DNA from: RUG11247 sp045649485
GTDB taxonomy: Bacteria > Bacillota > Clostridia > Christensenellales > Aristaeellaceae
DNA length: 64,000 nt
NCBI GenBank assembly: GCA_045649485.1
Contig: JAZRPZ010000081.1
Coordinates: 19,876 to 83,875 of the forward strand
Direction: 5' to 3'
The notes beneath the pieces are model-generated. The model worked only from the letters and a program-made list of their open reading frames with translations, did not search any database and was not told the DNA's origin. Position numbers and translations under genes: made by a program. Shown here in pieces: positions 32,851-41,915 of the stretch. The first letter of the stretch is position 1. Each line of letters opens with the position of its first letter.

Positions 32851-32890
32851 GTAACTTACGGAATAATATTTGAAGGGAATGGAATCACAA

Positions 32891-33448
32891 ATGAAGTTCA
32901 TGCGTATTCTGGCTATGATCCTGGCTATGATGCTGATGGGCACCTTCTGCATGGCAGAAGCTCCCGCAGAGTCCACCGAAGACGAGTATCCCATCCACAC
33001 CGCAATCCTGCTGGGTGCAATGGAAATGACCTATGACGAGTGGCTCGCTTCTCCCGACAGCCGCGCTCTGTTCGCTGTTCTGTTCGAACTCGAACTGCGT
33101 ATGTACGAAGAAGAGTACCGCATCTACGAACTGATGGAAACTTACGGCATCCCCACCATCTACGTTGGTGAGCCCACCGGCGATCTGGCAGGTCAGGCTC
33201 TGAGCATCTACTTCTTCTATCAGGATACCGAAGGCACCATCGGCACCGGCGTTCTGGTTTCCGCATCCATCATTCTGGATGGCGGCATGTTCGGCGGTTT
33301 CGTAATGGACAATACTGTTGACCCCGCCATCATGATGGAAGCTTTCCTTGGCGAAGGCGGCGTTATCTCCAACTGCTACGAGATCGGCTTCAACGAGTAC
33401 TACAATGCAGTTATGGCTCTGGACGCTATCATGAACGGCGAAGAATAA
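32891..33448 (+). CDS. small secreted protein of unknown function
   Basis: A 185-residue protein beginning with a signal peptide (MKFMRILAMILAMMLMGTFC, cleavage likely at CMA-EAPAES), then an acidic mature domain of about 160 residues (TYDEWLASPDSRALFAVLFE, TYGIPTIYVGEPTGDLAGQA, IILDGGMFGGF). No family is recognised. ATG 32891 is preferred because the signal peptide starts there and AAGGGA lies 12 bases away; ATG 32879 directly abuts that site. It is divergent from the MATE cluster and has its own strong promoter and terminator. Codon use is like the neighbours. Confidence 0.75.
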   Translation: MKFMRILAMILAMMLMGTFCMAEAPAESTEDEYPIHTAILLGAMEMTYDEWLASPDSRALFAVLFELELRMYEEEYRIYELMETYGIPTIYVGEPTGDLAGQALSIYFFYQDTEGTIGTGVLVSASIILDGGMFGGFVMDNTVDPAIMMEAFLGEGGVISNCYEIGFNEYYNAVMALDAIMNGEE

Positions 33449-33458
33449 TAAGCTGACA

Positions 33459-33488
33459 AAAAACAGGCTCCGTAAGGAGCCTGTTTTT
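33459..33488. terminator. bidirectional terminator
   Basis: A perfect 13-bp stem, AAAAACAGGCTCC (33459-33471) with GGAGCCTGTTTTT (33476-33488), loop GTAA. It serves the secreted-protein gene and the convergent birA gene. Confidence 0.92.
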
Positions 33489-34226
33489 TTATACATAATC
33501 GGTTATTCCTCTGACCGATACATCTCCCGCAAGCACGCGGCGCACTCCATCTTCAAATTCACATACCAGCGCGCCGTCAATATCTATTGACAGTGCTTTC
33601 GCGGGCACACCGTCAACGCGTACATCCTTACCCACCGTTGCGGATATGGGCAGCATCCTGTCTATTACCGGAGAAAGACCCTTCTCTTCCCATGCATCCT
33701 TCAGCTCATCGAAAGCGGCAAGGAATTTATCCACTATTTCATCGGCATCGGATATTTTCCCGGTCTCCGCTTCCACGGAAGATGCGTATATAAGCTCTTC
33801 CGGCAGCGCATCGCGGCGGAGATTAAGGCCGAGTCCCATGGCGATCCAGTCACACACATCGCCGCTGAATCCGCATTCCGCCAGCATGCCGCATATCTTT
33901 TTTCCGTTGAGCACCAGGTCGTTTGGCCATTTTATCAGAACATCGCCGCCTGTCATTTCACGCAGCGTCTCTGCCATGGCAACCGCGGCAAGAAACACCG
34001 CGCCGCCCGCATCCGCAGCCTTTATTCCTTCCGGCTGAAACAGCTGCGTCATCCACAGACCGGCGCCTTTGGGGCTCTCCCATTTGCGGTCGAATCTGCC
34101 TCTTCCGGCAGTCTGACAGTCCGCAATTATAAGCGTATCTTCCCTGAGACCCTCCTTGGCACGGCGCTTGGCCTCCGTATTTGTGGAATCAACCGATTCC
34201 ATGCGTATTATATTCCAGCCGTTCAT
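33489..34226 (-). CDS. birA: biotin--[acetyl-CoA-carboxylase] ligase (monofunctional BirA)
   Basis: A 245-residue biotin protein ligase. VDSTNTEAKRRA, the ATP/biotin loop TAGRGRFDRKWESPKGAGLW and IKWPNDLVLNGKKICGMLAE are the catalytic core; the C-terminal 50 residues form the SH3-like domain (ALVCEFEDGVRRVLAGDVSV). There is no N-terminal DNA-binding domain, so it charges carboxylase subunits but is not the biotin repressor. ATG 34226 (MNGWNIIR) is chosen; the 19 codons upstream are not conserved in character, and CAGG lies nearby. Its promoter region is divergent from the moxR operon. Confidence 0.92.
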   Translation of the reverse strand: MNGWNIIRMESVDSTNTEAKRRAKEGLREDTLIIADCQTAGRGRFDRKWESPKGAGLWMTQLFQPEGIKAADAGGAVFLAAVAMAETLREMTGGDVLIKWPNDLVLNGKKICGMLAECGFSGDVCDWIAMGLGLNLRRDALPEELIYASSVEAETGKISDADEIVDKFLAAFDELKDAWEEKGLSPVIDRMLPISATVGKDVRVDGVPAKALSIDIDGALVCEFEDGVRRVLAGDVSVRGITDYV

Positions 34227-34288
34227 ATAGGTACCTGCCTTGCAATTAATTCCGTTTATGGGGCGACAATTTGACCGCATCATTAAAC

Positions 34289-34297
34289 ATTATAGCA
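34289..34297 (-). promoter_or_regulatory. extended -10 of the birA promoter
   Basis: TGCTATAAT on the minus strand (TATAAT 34294-34289); no convincing -35. Confidence 0.55.
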
Positions 34298-34323
34298 CAT
34301 TTCGCGCCGTTGCGACAGTATGC

Positions 34324-34352
34324 TTGAAACGTCCCGCAAGTTCAAGTATACT
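34324..34352 (+). promoter_or_regulatory. promoter of the moxR-DUF58-transglutaminase operon
   Basis: -35 TTGAAA (34324-34329), 17-base spacer, -10 TATACT (34347-34352). Confidence 0.8.
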
Positions 34353-34419
34353 AAAAACGGAACTCCTTTGAACGGAAACAAGTCTAATCCACATGAATAA
34401 CTTAAAGGGAGATATAAAT

Positions 34420-35367
34420 ATGCAGGTAACGCAGCGCTTTGCGCAGCTTCTTACAAAAAACGTAGGCAAGGTAATCGTCGGCAAATCCGAAGCCGTCGAA
34501 CTCATTATGATAGCCATGCTCTGCCGCGGTCACGTACTCATTGAGGACGTTCCCGGAGTAGGCAAGACCACCCTCGCCTCTGCCATGGCAAAATCCATCG
34601 ATTGCTCCTTCAAGCGCATACAGTTCACCCCCGATATCACCCCCAGTGATATCACCGGCTTTTCCATGATGAATCTGAAGACCGGCGAAATGGAATACCG
34701 TCAGGGTCTGGTAATGAGCCAGATGGTACTGTGCGACGAGATAAACCGTACCTCCCCCAAGACCCAGTCTTCCCTGCTGGAGGTAATGGAAGAAGGTCAG
34801 GTCACCGTTGACGGCAAGACCTACCGCATGCCCCAGCCCTTCATGGTGCTGGCTACTCAGAACCCCGTAGACTTCGTGGGCACCTATCCGCTGCCCGAAG
34901 CTCAGCTCGACCGCTTCTTCATGCGCGTTTCCATAGGATACCCCACCGCCGAAGAAGAAGCCGACATCCTCGAACGCTACACCGCCGGCGCAAAGCCCAT
35001 GGAGACCCTCGAGGCCATATGCGCATCCGGCGATATCGTAAAGCTGCAACAGCAGGTAGAGACCGTATATGCAGCCAAGGAAGTACGCACTTACATTTCC
35101 CAGATAGCCGCTGCCTCCCGCAAGAGCGGCGCTCTGCAGCTGGGCGTTTCCACCCGTGCGGCAATTTCTCTGCTGAAGGCATGTCAGGCTCACGCGCTGA
35201 TGAACGGCCGCGATTATGTCACTCCCGAGGATGTACAGAAGATGGCTGAACCCGTACTGGCTCACCGTCTGGTACTTTCTCCCGAGGCACGCATGCGCAA
35301 CATGACCCCCAAGCGCGCGCTGGCCGCCATAATCGGCAGCGTACAGGTACCGGTGAAGGCAAGATGA
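34420..35367 (+). CDS. MoxR family AAA+ ATPase
   Basis: A 315-residue AAA+ protein: Walker A EDVPGVGKTTLA, Walker B LCDEINRTSPKTQ, sensor 1 VLATQNPVDFVGTYPLPEAQ and a C-terminal lid. MoxR ATPases act as chaperones that assemble or activate partner complexes, usually those encoded next to them. ATG 34420 has AAAGGGAGA before it; an ATG nine codons upstream has no ribosome site. The stop overlaps the DUF58 start by 4 bases. Confidence 0.94.
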   Translation: MQVTQRFAQLLTKNVGKVIVGKSEAVELIMIAMLCRGHVLIEDVPGVGKTTLASAMAKSIDCSFKRIQFTPDITPSDITGFSMMNLKTGEMEYRQGLVMSQMVLCDEINRTSPKTQSSLLEVMEEGQVTVDGKTYRMPQPFMVLATQNPVDFVGTYPLPEAQLDRFFMRVSIGYPTAEEEADILERYTAGAKPMETLEAICASGDIVKLQQQVETVYAAKEVRTYISQIAAASRKSGALQLGVSTRAAISLLKACQAHALMNGRDYVTPEDVQKMAEPVLAHRLVLSPEARMRNMTPKRALAAIIGSVQVPVKAR

Positions 35368-36548
35368 GCACCAAGTTAGCTGCATACCTGATGCTGGCGG
35401 TCACCATGCTTATTTGCGGCATGTCGACCGGTTCACAGGCCTACTATATGGTGGCTTTCACGCTCATTGCACTGCTTGCGGTGTCTTTCATATCCGCACT
35501 GTGGGCGCTTCTCACGGTAAAAGTGGAAATGAAGGGGCTGAAGTCCAGAGTCATGCGCGGGGAAACGCTTATGACCATATTCACCGTGCGCTATCTCTCG
35601 CCGCTGCCCATCTCCGCCATCAGGCTGAAGCTGTCCGTACCCTCGGCGTTTTCGCCCAATCAGGAGATAAGCGTGCCGGCGCTGCCTTTTGCAAAAAAGC
35701 TTTTCCGCTGGCGCATATCCTGCCCTCACAGAGGTGTCTTTGAAGCCGGTATCGTGCGCATATACGCTTCCGATCTGTTCGGGCTGGTCACTCTTTCCCG
35801 AAAGAGTGGCATGCGGCTGGTGCATGTTGACGTTGCGCCCCGTGTGCCCCGTGATCTGCCCATGGAACTGAACGGCGGCGACATCGGTCCGGAGACCATT
35901 TCCCGCAGCGATGAGGACACCGCTTCTCCTTCCGATGTCCGCAAATGGCAGGACGGCGATCCCCTCAAGAAGGTGCACTGGAAGCTTACCGCCCGCAAAC
36001 AGGAAGTTATGGTGCGCGTATACGAGGAAAGTGCACGCCCCGATACGCTTATAATACCCGATCTTTCCGAAATATCCGCCATGCGCGATCAGGCGCTGGC
36101 AATAGAGGACTGCGTCTGCGAAGCCTGCGCCGGTGTGGCAAAGGCTCAGCTGGAAGCGGGTTATCCCGTACTGATGCCCCTTACCTCAAGTACGCCTTCC
36201 GAGATATCCGGTCAGTTTCCCTCGGACATCGCCGCATATGTCGATGCTCTGATGCGGGTTAAATTCGACAGCCCCTACGAATACGAACAGGTCCTTATGC
36301 TTATGATGCGCCGAATGTCCCGTACGGGCGGCTGCGTCATAGTTACTCCCCATCTCACCTCCCGCATTGCAGACCTTGCCGCGCGCATGCAGCATACCGG
36401 CGTGCGCACCCGCGTCATCTGGATAAGCGATACAAGGCTCGATCAGTCTCTCGAAATGATCGAACGACTGCGTATGGAAAGCGTGGAGGTACGCCGCATT
36501 GATCCCTGGAGTTTCGACACCCCGGACAATGTCGGCGACGAAATATAA
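35364..36548 (+). CDS. DUF58 domain protein, membrane anchored
   Basis: A 394-residue protein with two N-terminal membrane segments (about residues 5-50), then a soluble part with the DUF58 signature (DVRKWQDGDPLKKVHWKLTA) and a von-Willebrand-like fold after it (TLIIPDLSEIS). DUF58 proteins are standard partners of MoxR and transglutaminase proteins; the complex is thought to act at the cell envelope, but its biochemical role is not settled. It overlaps moxR by 4 bases and the transglutaminase gene follows 38 bases later. Confidence 0.92.
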   Translation: MSTKLAAYLMLAVTMLICGMSTGSQAYYMVAFTLIALLAVSFISALWALLTVKVEMKGLKSRVMRGETLMTIFTVRYLSPLPISAIRLKLSVPSAFSPNQEISVPALPFAKKLFRWRISCPHRGVFEAGIVRIYASDLFGLVTLSRKSGMRLVHVDVAPRVPRDLPMELNGGDIGPETISRSDEDTASPSDVRKWQDGDPLKKVHWKLTARKQEVMVRVYEESARPDTLIIPDLSEISAMRDQALAIEDCVCEACAGVAKAQLEAGYPVLMPLTSSTPSEISGQFPSDIAAYVDALMRVKFDSPYEYEQVLMLMMRRMSRTGGCVIVTPHLTSRIADLAARMQHTGVRTRVIWISDTRLDQSLEMIERLRMESVEVRRIDPWSFDTPDNVGDEI

Positions 36549-36586
36549 CTACGTTCCCCCGGTTTTCCGGGAGGCACGGAGGTCCG

Positions 36587-38941
36587 ATGAACACTAAACA
36601 AAAACTGTTGTCACTGGCAGGCACGGCGATCGTTGTCACTCTGCTGGCAGGCGCTGCCATAAGCTCGGTAATGTCCGCATGCGGACTGGGCGCATGTGCG
36701 CTTGAGTCTTATCTCAGCGCATTTGCAGCAGCCCTGCTCTGTGCACTGATAGCATTTTCACCGCGCACAGCCATACCTGCGGCAATTATTGCCGTAGCCG
36801 GCGTCGGCACTTACATCGCCGTGAACATATCCGGCGGATCGATATCGCTGTTTATGGACGGCATAAAACTGCTGCGCGAAGGCACCGGGGCAGAAGCCCT
36901 CGTTCCGTCAGCGCCGCTTATTGCATGCTGCGCATCGGTGCTGCTTTCCATGCTTGTCTATGTGCTCGTAAGCGATCGCAGCGTATTCACAACCGTGTTT
37001 GCCGTGGCGATAACGCTTGGCGCCGCCGTCATAAGCTGTGCCGCCCGCAGCGAATCATCGGTAATACAGCTGATGCCCGCACTCATGGGCACATGCCTTG
37101 CCATTTCACATACTGCCGAACACTGTGCAAGCGGCGGTCATCTGAAAGCCCTCATACCCGCAGCTCTTGCTGTGGCAATAGCAGTTGTATCCATCCCTCA
37201 GGCCGGCACCACCTTCGGACCGCTGGAAAACGCAGCCAATTATGTGCGCAGCCTTTATGAGGACTATTTCTCCTACACTCATGAACGCATTGCGTTTACC
37301 ATATCCGAAAAGGGTTACAACTACTACACCCTGCTGAACGATACGCCTACCCATATGCTTGGCGGTCCCGCAGACCCCGATACCGAAGCGGTAATGCGCG
37401 TGACTACCGACGATGACATACTGCTGCGCGGCACATCCCGCGGTACTTATACGGGATATTCCTGGGTGGATGATACCGCAAAGACCCGCAATCTGTATTA
37501 CGACTTCACGCGTCGTTCCCGCAGAAGCGACACATTCGGCATTGCCGCCCTCGAAAAACTTGAAGACCCATATTCAGCATTCAATCAGGTAGATGCCGAG
37601 GTCACAATGCTCAGCGAAGGTTCTTCAACGCTGTTCATACCGATCCGCCTTACCGATTTCGAAATGTCACTCAAAAATGCGGTGTACTACAATTCCGTGG
37701 GCGAGATGTTCCTTTCACGCAATGTGGAAAAGGGCGACACCTATTCATTCTCCGCTCTCGAACCTGCAGCTCCCGCCGCGATAACCGCCCTTCAGGCCAC
37801 CGCTGACACCGAGAACGACAAGGGCTATGCCGAAGCAGTGCGTGATTATACCCATCTGCCGGACGGCATAGAATCCGGTGTATATCAGATAGCCGATGCA
37901 CTGACCGCCGGTGCCGTGACAGATGCGGAAAAAGCCGAAGCTATTATGAACGGTCTTCTGGCAAGCTGCACTTACAGCCTCGATGTGGACTATCCTCCGC
38001 ATGACAGGGATTTCGTTTCCTACTTCCTGCTGGACTCCCGCGAGGGCTACTGTTCCTATTTCGCCTCCGCAATGGCAGTACTCTGCCGTGCGGAAGGGAT
38101 CCCCGCCCGTTATGTGGAAGGCTATCGCGTGTATTCGGAAGCCGACGGCGTTACCAACATTACCGGCGAAGACGCTCATGCATGGGTAGAGGTCTACATC
38201 CGCGGCATAGGCTGGGTTCCTTATGACCCCACTCCCGGACGTGATACAGAACACGATCCGCAGGGCGATGAGCCTGAGGAATCTCCCACGCCTTCGCCTA
38301 CGCCCGAACCCACTCCCGAGCCTACGCCGGATCCCGAAACAGGGCTGCCGCCGGAGACACCCACTCCCGAGCCCGATATGAACGACGAGCCTACGCCGTC
38401 TCCCACTCCGGAAGCAGAGGATCCGCTTACAGACCCCACCCCCGAACCTTCCGACGAACCTGACAGCCCCGAAACAGACAACGATGATAAGAACGGCAAA
38501 TGGATGGCGATCATCATCGCCGCAGTGATCTTCCTGCTCATCATCGCGCTCTTTGCATGGCTTATCAGGAAGCGTCTTGAGGCTACCGACCCGGTAAAGC
38601 TTGCCGCCCGTCAGAAGAACGATAACAAGGCGGTGCTGATACTCTATCGTTCCATGCTGACCCTGTTGGCACAGCTTGGCTACACTCCCGCCAGCGGCGA
38701 GACCCCCGAAGCCTTTGCCGAAAGAGTATGCCGCAGCGGAATGAGCAATATTGACTTCGTCGAATTCACCAAGGGCGTAATGCGCACCCGCTATTCACGC
38801 ACGTCTGCGCAGCGCGAGCTCACCTCCCTCGGCGCACGGGCCTATCTCCGTTTCCGCCAGCAGATGAAGCGCTCCGAACGGTTCAGATTCGATTCACACC
38901 GACTCTTCAGAGGCCTCGGAGACTTCGACGTCATACCGTAA
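36587..38941 (+). CDS. transglutaminase-like membrane protein (TgpA type) with proline-rich linker
   Basis: A 784-residue protein. About six to eight membrane segments (residues 5-210) come first, then an extracellular part with the transglutaminase fold whose triad is visible: Cys489 in EGYCSYFA, His531 in DAHAWVEVY and Asp547 in PYDPTPG. A PTPSPTPEP-type low-complexity linker (about 555-640), another membrane segment, and a C-terminal cytoplasmic DUF4129-like region follow. It may crosslink or cleave envelope proteins. GGAGGT lies before ATG 36587. It forms a module with MoxR and DUF58, the usual trio. Confidence 0.92.
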   Translation: MNTKQKLLSLAGTAIVVTLLAGAAISSVMSACGLGACALESYLSAFAAALLCALIAFSPRTAIPAAIIAVAGVGTYIAVNISGGSISLFMDGIKLLREGTGAEALVPSAPLIACCASVLLSMLVYVLVSDRSVFTTVFAVAITLGAAVISCAARSESSVIQLMPALMGTCLAISHTAEHCASGGHLKALIPAALAVAIAVVSIPQAGTTFGPLENAANYVRSLYEDYFSYTHERIAFTISEKGYNYYTLLNDTPTHMLGGPADPDTEAVMRVTTDDDILLRGTSRGTYTGYSWVDDTAKTRNLYYDFTRRSRRSDTFGIAALEKLEDPYSAFNQVDAEVTMLSEGSSTLFIPIRLTDFEMSLKNAVYYNSVGEMFLSRNVEKGDTYSFSALEPAAPAAITALQATADTENDKGYAEAVRDYTHLPDGIESGVYQIADALTAGAVTDAEKAEAIMNGLLASCTYSLDVDYPPHDRDFVSYFLLDSREGYCSYFASAMAVLCRAEGIPARYVEGYRVYSEADGVTNITGEDAHAWVEVYIRGIGWVPYDPTPGRDTEHDPQGDEPEESPTPSPTPEPTPEPTPDPETGLPPETPTPEPDMNDEPTPSPTPEAEDPLTDPTPEPSDEPDSPETDNDDKNGKWMAIIIAAVIFLLIIALFAWLIRKRLEATDPVKLAARQKNDNKAVLILYRSMLTLLAQLGYTPASGETPEAFAERVCRSGMSNIDFVEFTKGVMRTRYSRTSAQRELTSLGARAYLRFRQQMKRSERFRFDSHRLFRGLGDFDVIP

Positions 38942-38963
38942 AAAGCCTGTATCATAACCAAAG

Positions 38964-38990
38964 GCCGCCGCGCGCACTCCGCACGGCGGC
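38964..38990. terminator. GC-rich hairpin after the transglutaminase gene
   Basis: GCCGCCG (38964-38970) with CGGCGGC (38984-38990) around a 13-base loop. No proper T-run on either side, so termination is possible but weakly supported. Confidence 0.45.
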
Positions 38991-39029
38991 TTCACTTTAT
39001 CATTTAACGGCGCTGTCATATGTGTATTA

Positions 39030-39058
39030 TTGCCGATGCAACAAACATATGATATAAT
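39030..39058 (+). promoter_or_regulatory. secA promoter
   Basis: -35 TTGCCG (39030-39035), 17-base spacer, -10 TATAAT (39053-39058) with TG extension at 39050-39051. Confidence 0.8.
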
Positions 39059-39095
39059 TAGTAGATAAAATCGGGATACCTGAAAGGAAACCGCA

Positions 39096-41822
39096 ATGTT
39101 CAATATTTTTAAGAAGCTCTTCGGAATTTCCAATGATAGTCAGATCAAGAAGCTGAAGCCTATCGTTGAAAGCATAAACGCACTGGAACCCAAATATCAG
39201 GCCATGACCGACGACGGACTGCGCGAAAATCTTCAGCAGCTGAAGGCACGCGTTCAGGGCGGCGAGTCTCTTGACGCCGTACTGCCCGAGACCTTTGCGC
39301 TGGTGCGCGAAGCCTCCGTGCGTACTCTCGGTCAGCGTCCCTTCGACGTACAGCTGCTGGGCGGTATCGTGCTGCACCAGGGCCGCATCGCAGAAATGCG
39401 CACCGGTGAAGGCAAGACCCTTACCGCCTCCCTGCCCGCCGTACTCAACTCCCTCACCGGCAAGGGCGTACATATCGTTACCGTAAACGATTACCTCGCA
39501 AAGTTCCAGTCCGAATGGATGGGCAAGCTCTATCGCTTCCTGGGTCTGAGCGTAGGTCTTATTATCCACGGAATCGAGCCTGCCGAAAAGCAGAAGGCCT
39601 ATGCCGCAGACATCACCTACGGCACCAATAACGAATTCGGCTTCGATTACCTGCGCGACAACATGGTGACCTACAAGGAGCGCATGGTGCAGCGAGAACT
39701 CAATTTCGCCATCGTTGACGAAGTTGACTCCATCCTCATCGATGAAGCCCGTACTCCCCTCATCATCTCCGGTCACGGCGACAAGTCCACCGAGCTTTAC
39801 GCCCGCGCCAATCAGTTCGTGCAGCGCCTGCGTCAGAGACTCGAGGAAGACGGCCCCGGCGATTACGAAAAGGACGAGAAGGAAAAGCATTGCACTCTTA
39901 CCGAAGACGGCGTGCGCAAGGCTGAGCAGTTCTTCGGCATAGATAACCTTACCGACCCCGCAAACACCACCCTGCATCATCACATCCTCTCCGCACTGCG
40001 TGCAAACGTAATGATGCGCCGCGATGTTGACTACGTCGTGAAGGATGGTCAGGTGGTCATCGTAGACGAGTTCACCGGCCGACTGATGGTAGGCCGCCGC
40101 TATTCCGACGGTCTGCATCAGGCCATCGAAGCGAAGGAACACGTCAAGGTGGAACGCGAGAGCAAGACCCTCGCCACCATCACTTTCCAGAATTACTTCC
40201 GCATGTACAGTAAGCTTTCCGGTATGACCGGTACCGCAAAGACCGAAGAGGAAGAATTCCAGGGAATCTACAATCTGGACGTAGTAACCATTCCCACCAA
40301 TCGTCCCATGATCCGCAACGACATGAACGATTCGGTATATATCAACCGCAAGACCAAGTACGAAGCTGTGGTGGAAGAGGTAGTAAAGCGCCATGCCACC
40401 GGTCAGCCCGTACTGGTAGGTACCGTATCCGTAGAAATTTCCGAAATGCTGGGCAAGATGCTGGAACGCCGCGGCGTACCTCACGAGGTACTGAACGCAA
40501 AGTTCCACGAAAAGGAAGCCGAGATAGTCGCTCAGGCAGGTAAGAAGGGCGCCGTGACCATCGCCACCAACATGGCCGGCCGAGGCACCGACATTCTGCT
40601 GGGCGGCAACGCCGAATTCCTCGCCCGCCGTCAGATGCGTCTGGCAGGCTATGAAGAGCAGCTCATCGAAGACGCCATCGGTCACAACGAAAATGTGCCT
40701 CAGGAAGTTCTGGACGCACGCAAGATTTTCCGCGATCACATGGCAAAGTTCTCCGTGGAGACCAAGAAGGGTCACGACGAGGTCGTTGCCTTGGGCGGTC
40801 TGCATATCATCGGTACCGAGCGCCATGAATCCCGCCGTATCGATAATCAGCTGCGCGGTCGTGCCGGCCGTCAGGGCGACCCCGGTTCTTCCCAGTTCTT
40901 CATTTCCTTTGAGGATGACCTCATGCGCCTGTTCGGCTCCGACAGATTCAGGCCCCTGCTTGAAAAGATGGATCCCGGTCAGGAAGTAAAGCTTGAGTAC
41001 GGCATCGTATCCAAGCAGATCGAAAATGCCCAGAAGCGTGTTGAATCCCGCAACTACGGCATCCGTAAGACCGTACTGCAGTACGACGATGTTATGAACA
41101 AGCAGCGCGAGATCATCTACGGTCAGCGCCGTCAGGTTCTCGAAGGCGCCGACATGCAGGCCGAAGTTGCCAACATGCGCCACACCCTCATCGAAGAAGC
41201 AGTCAAGCGCTGCGCTCCCGACGAGGCAGCTGTGGATCAGTGGGATATCGCCGCTCTCTCCGATTACCTTGAGCATCTGTGCATGGATGTAGGCGGCACC
41301 AAGAAGGTATTCGACGAGATCGGCGGCAATATCACCCACGAAAGCTTCATCGCTGCTCTGGAAAAGCGTGCCATCGCGATCTACGGCAGCCGCGAAAAGA
41401 TGTGGGCAGAAGCTCAGCTGGATATGCGTGAATTCGAGCGCGTCTCCCTGCTGCGCGCTGTAGACACCCGCTGGATGGATCACATCGATGCAATGGATCA
41501 GCTGCGCGACGGTATCGGTCTCAGAGCCATCGCCCACAGAGATCCCATCAACGAATATACCATCGAAGGCTTTGATATGTTCGATGAGATGATCCGCCTT
41601 ATTCAGGAGGATACCACCCGCCGTCTGTACTTCACCGTGGTCAACCGTCAGGCAAACGAGCGCGCTCAGGTCGCCCAGCCCACCGTGGCTGCTCACGGCG
41701 GCAGCGGCGCACCCGCAGCCAAGACTCCCGTGAAGTCCGATAAGAAGGTCGGCAGGAACGATCCCTGTCCCTGCGGCAGCGGCAAAAAGTACAAGAACTG
41801 CTGCGGCGCATCCGAAGGCTGA
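39096..41822 (+). CDS. secA: preprotein translocase ATPase SecA
   Basis: The 908-residue motor of Sec-dependent secretion. It has Walker A MRTGEGKTLTA, the DEAD-type box IVDEVDSILIDEARTPLIIS, a preprotein-crosslinking region, motif TNMAGRGTDI, the second nucleotide fold ending QLRGRAGRQGDPGSSQF, the helical scaffold and wing, and a C-terminal zinc motif CPCGSGKKYKNCCG that binds SecB-like partners or lipids. Length is normal. A strong promoter and GAAAGG site precede ATG 39096. Followed by prfB, a common bacterial neighbour order. Confidence 0.98.
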   Translation: MFNIFKKLFGISNDSQIKKLKPIVESINALEPKYQAMTDDGLRENLQQLKARVQGGESLDAVLPETFALVREASVRTLGQRPFDVQLLGGIVLHQGRIAEMRTGEGKTLTASLPAVLNSLTGKGVHIVTVNDYLAKFQSEWMGKLYRFLGLSVGLIIHGIEPAEKQKAYAADITYGTNNEFGFDYLRDNMVTYKERMVQRELNFAIVDEVDSILIDEARTPLIISGHGDKSTELYARANQFVQRLRQRLEEDGPGDYEKDEKEKHCTLTEDGVRKAEQFFGIDNLTDPANTTLHHHILSALRANVMMRRDVDYVVKDGQVVIVDEFTGRLMVGRRYSDGLHQAIEAKEHVKVERESKTLATITFQNYFRMYSKLSGMTGTAKTEEEEFQGIYNLDVVTIPTNRPMIRNDMNDSVYINRKTKYEAVVEEVVKRHATGQPVLVGTVSVEISEMLGKMLERRGVPHEVLNAKFHEKEAEIVAQAGKKGAVTIATNMAGRGTDILLGGNAEFLARRQMRLAGYEEQLIEDAIGHNENVPQEVLDARKIFRDHMAKFSVETKKGHDEVVALGGLHIIGTERHESRRIDNQLRGRAGRQGDPGSSQFFISFEDDLMRLFGSDRFRPLLEKMDPGQEVKLEYGIVSKQIENAQKRVESRNYGIRKTVLQYDDVMNKQREIIYGQRRQVLEGADMQAEVANMRHTLIEEAVKRCAPDEAAVDQWDIAALSDYLEHLCMDVGGTKKVFDEIGGNITHESFIAALEKRAIAIYGSREKMWAEAQLDMREFERVSLLRAVDTRWMDHIDAMDQLRDGIGLRAIAHRDPINEYTIEGFDMFDEMIRLIQEDTTRRLYFTVVNRQANERAQVAQPTVAAHGGSGAPAAKTPVKSDKKVGRNDPCPCGSGKKYKNCCGASEG

Positions 41823-41915
41823 ACAGGCCTATATCCCGGCACACCGCCGTAACCGACTGATATCCGCATAAAAATACCGCAGAAAATACAGAATACTATA
41901 CGAGGATGTGTATAT

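Noticed and set aside
39027..41696. 889-codon minus-strand frame over secA
   Set aside because: Shadow of secA; composition dominated by Leu, His and Gly with no recognisable motif.
41823..41915. Riboswitch or leader before prfB
   Set aside because: The 93-base gap has no stable hairpin and no known aptamer pattern that I can see.
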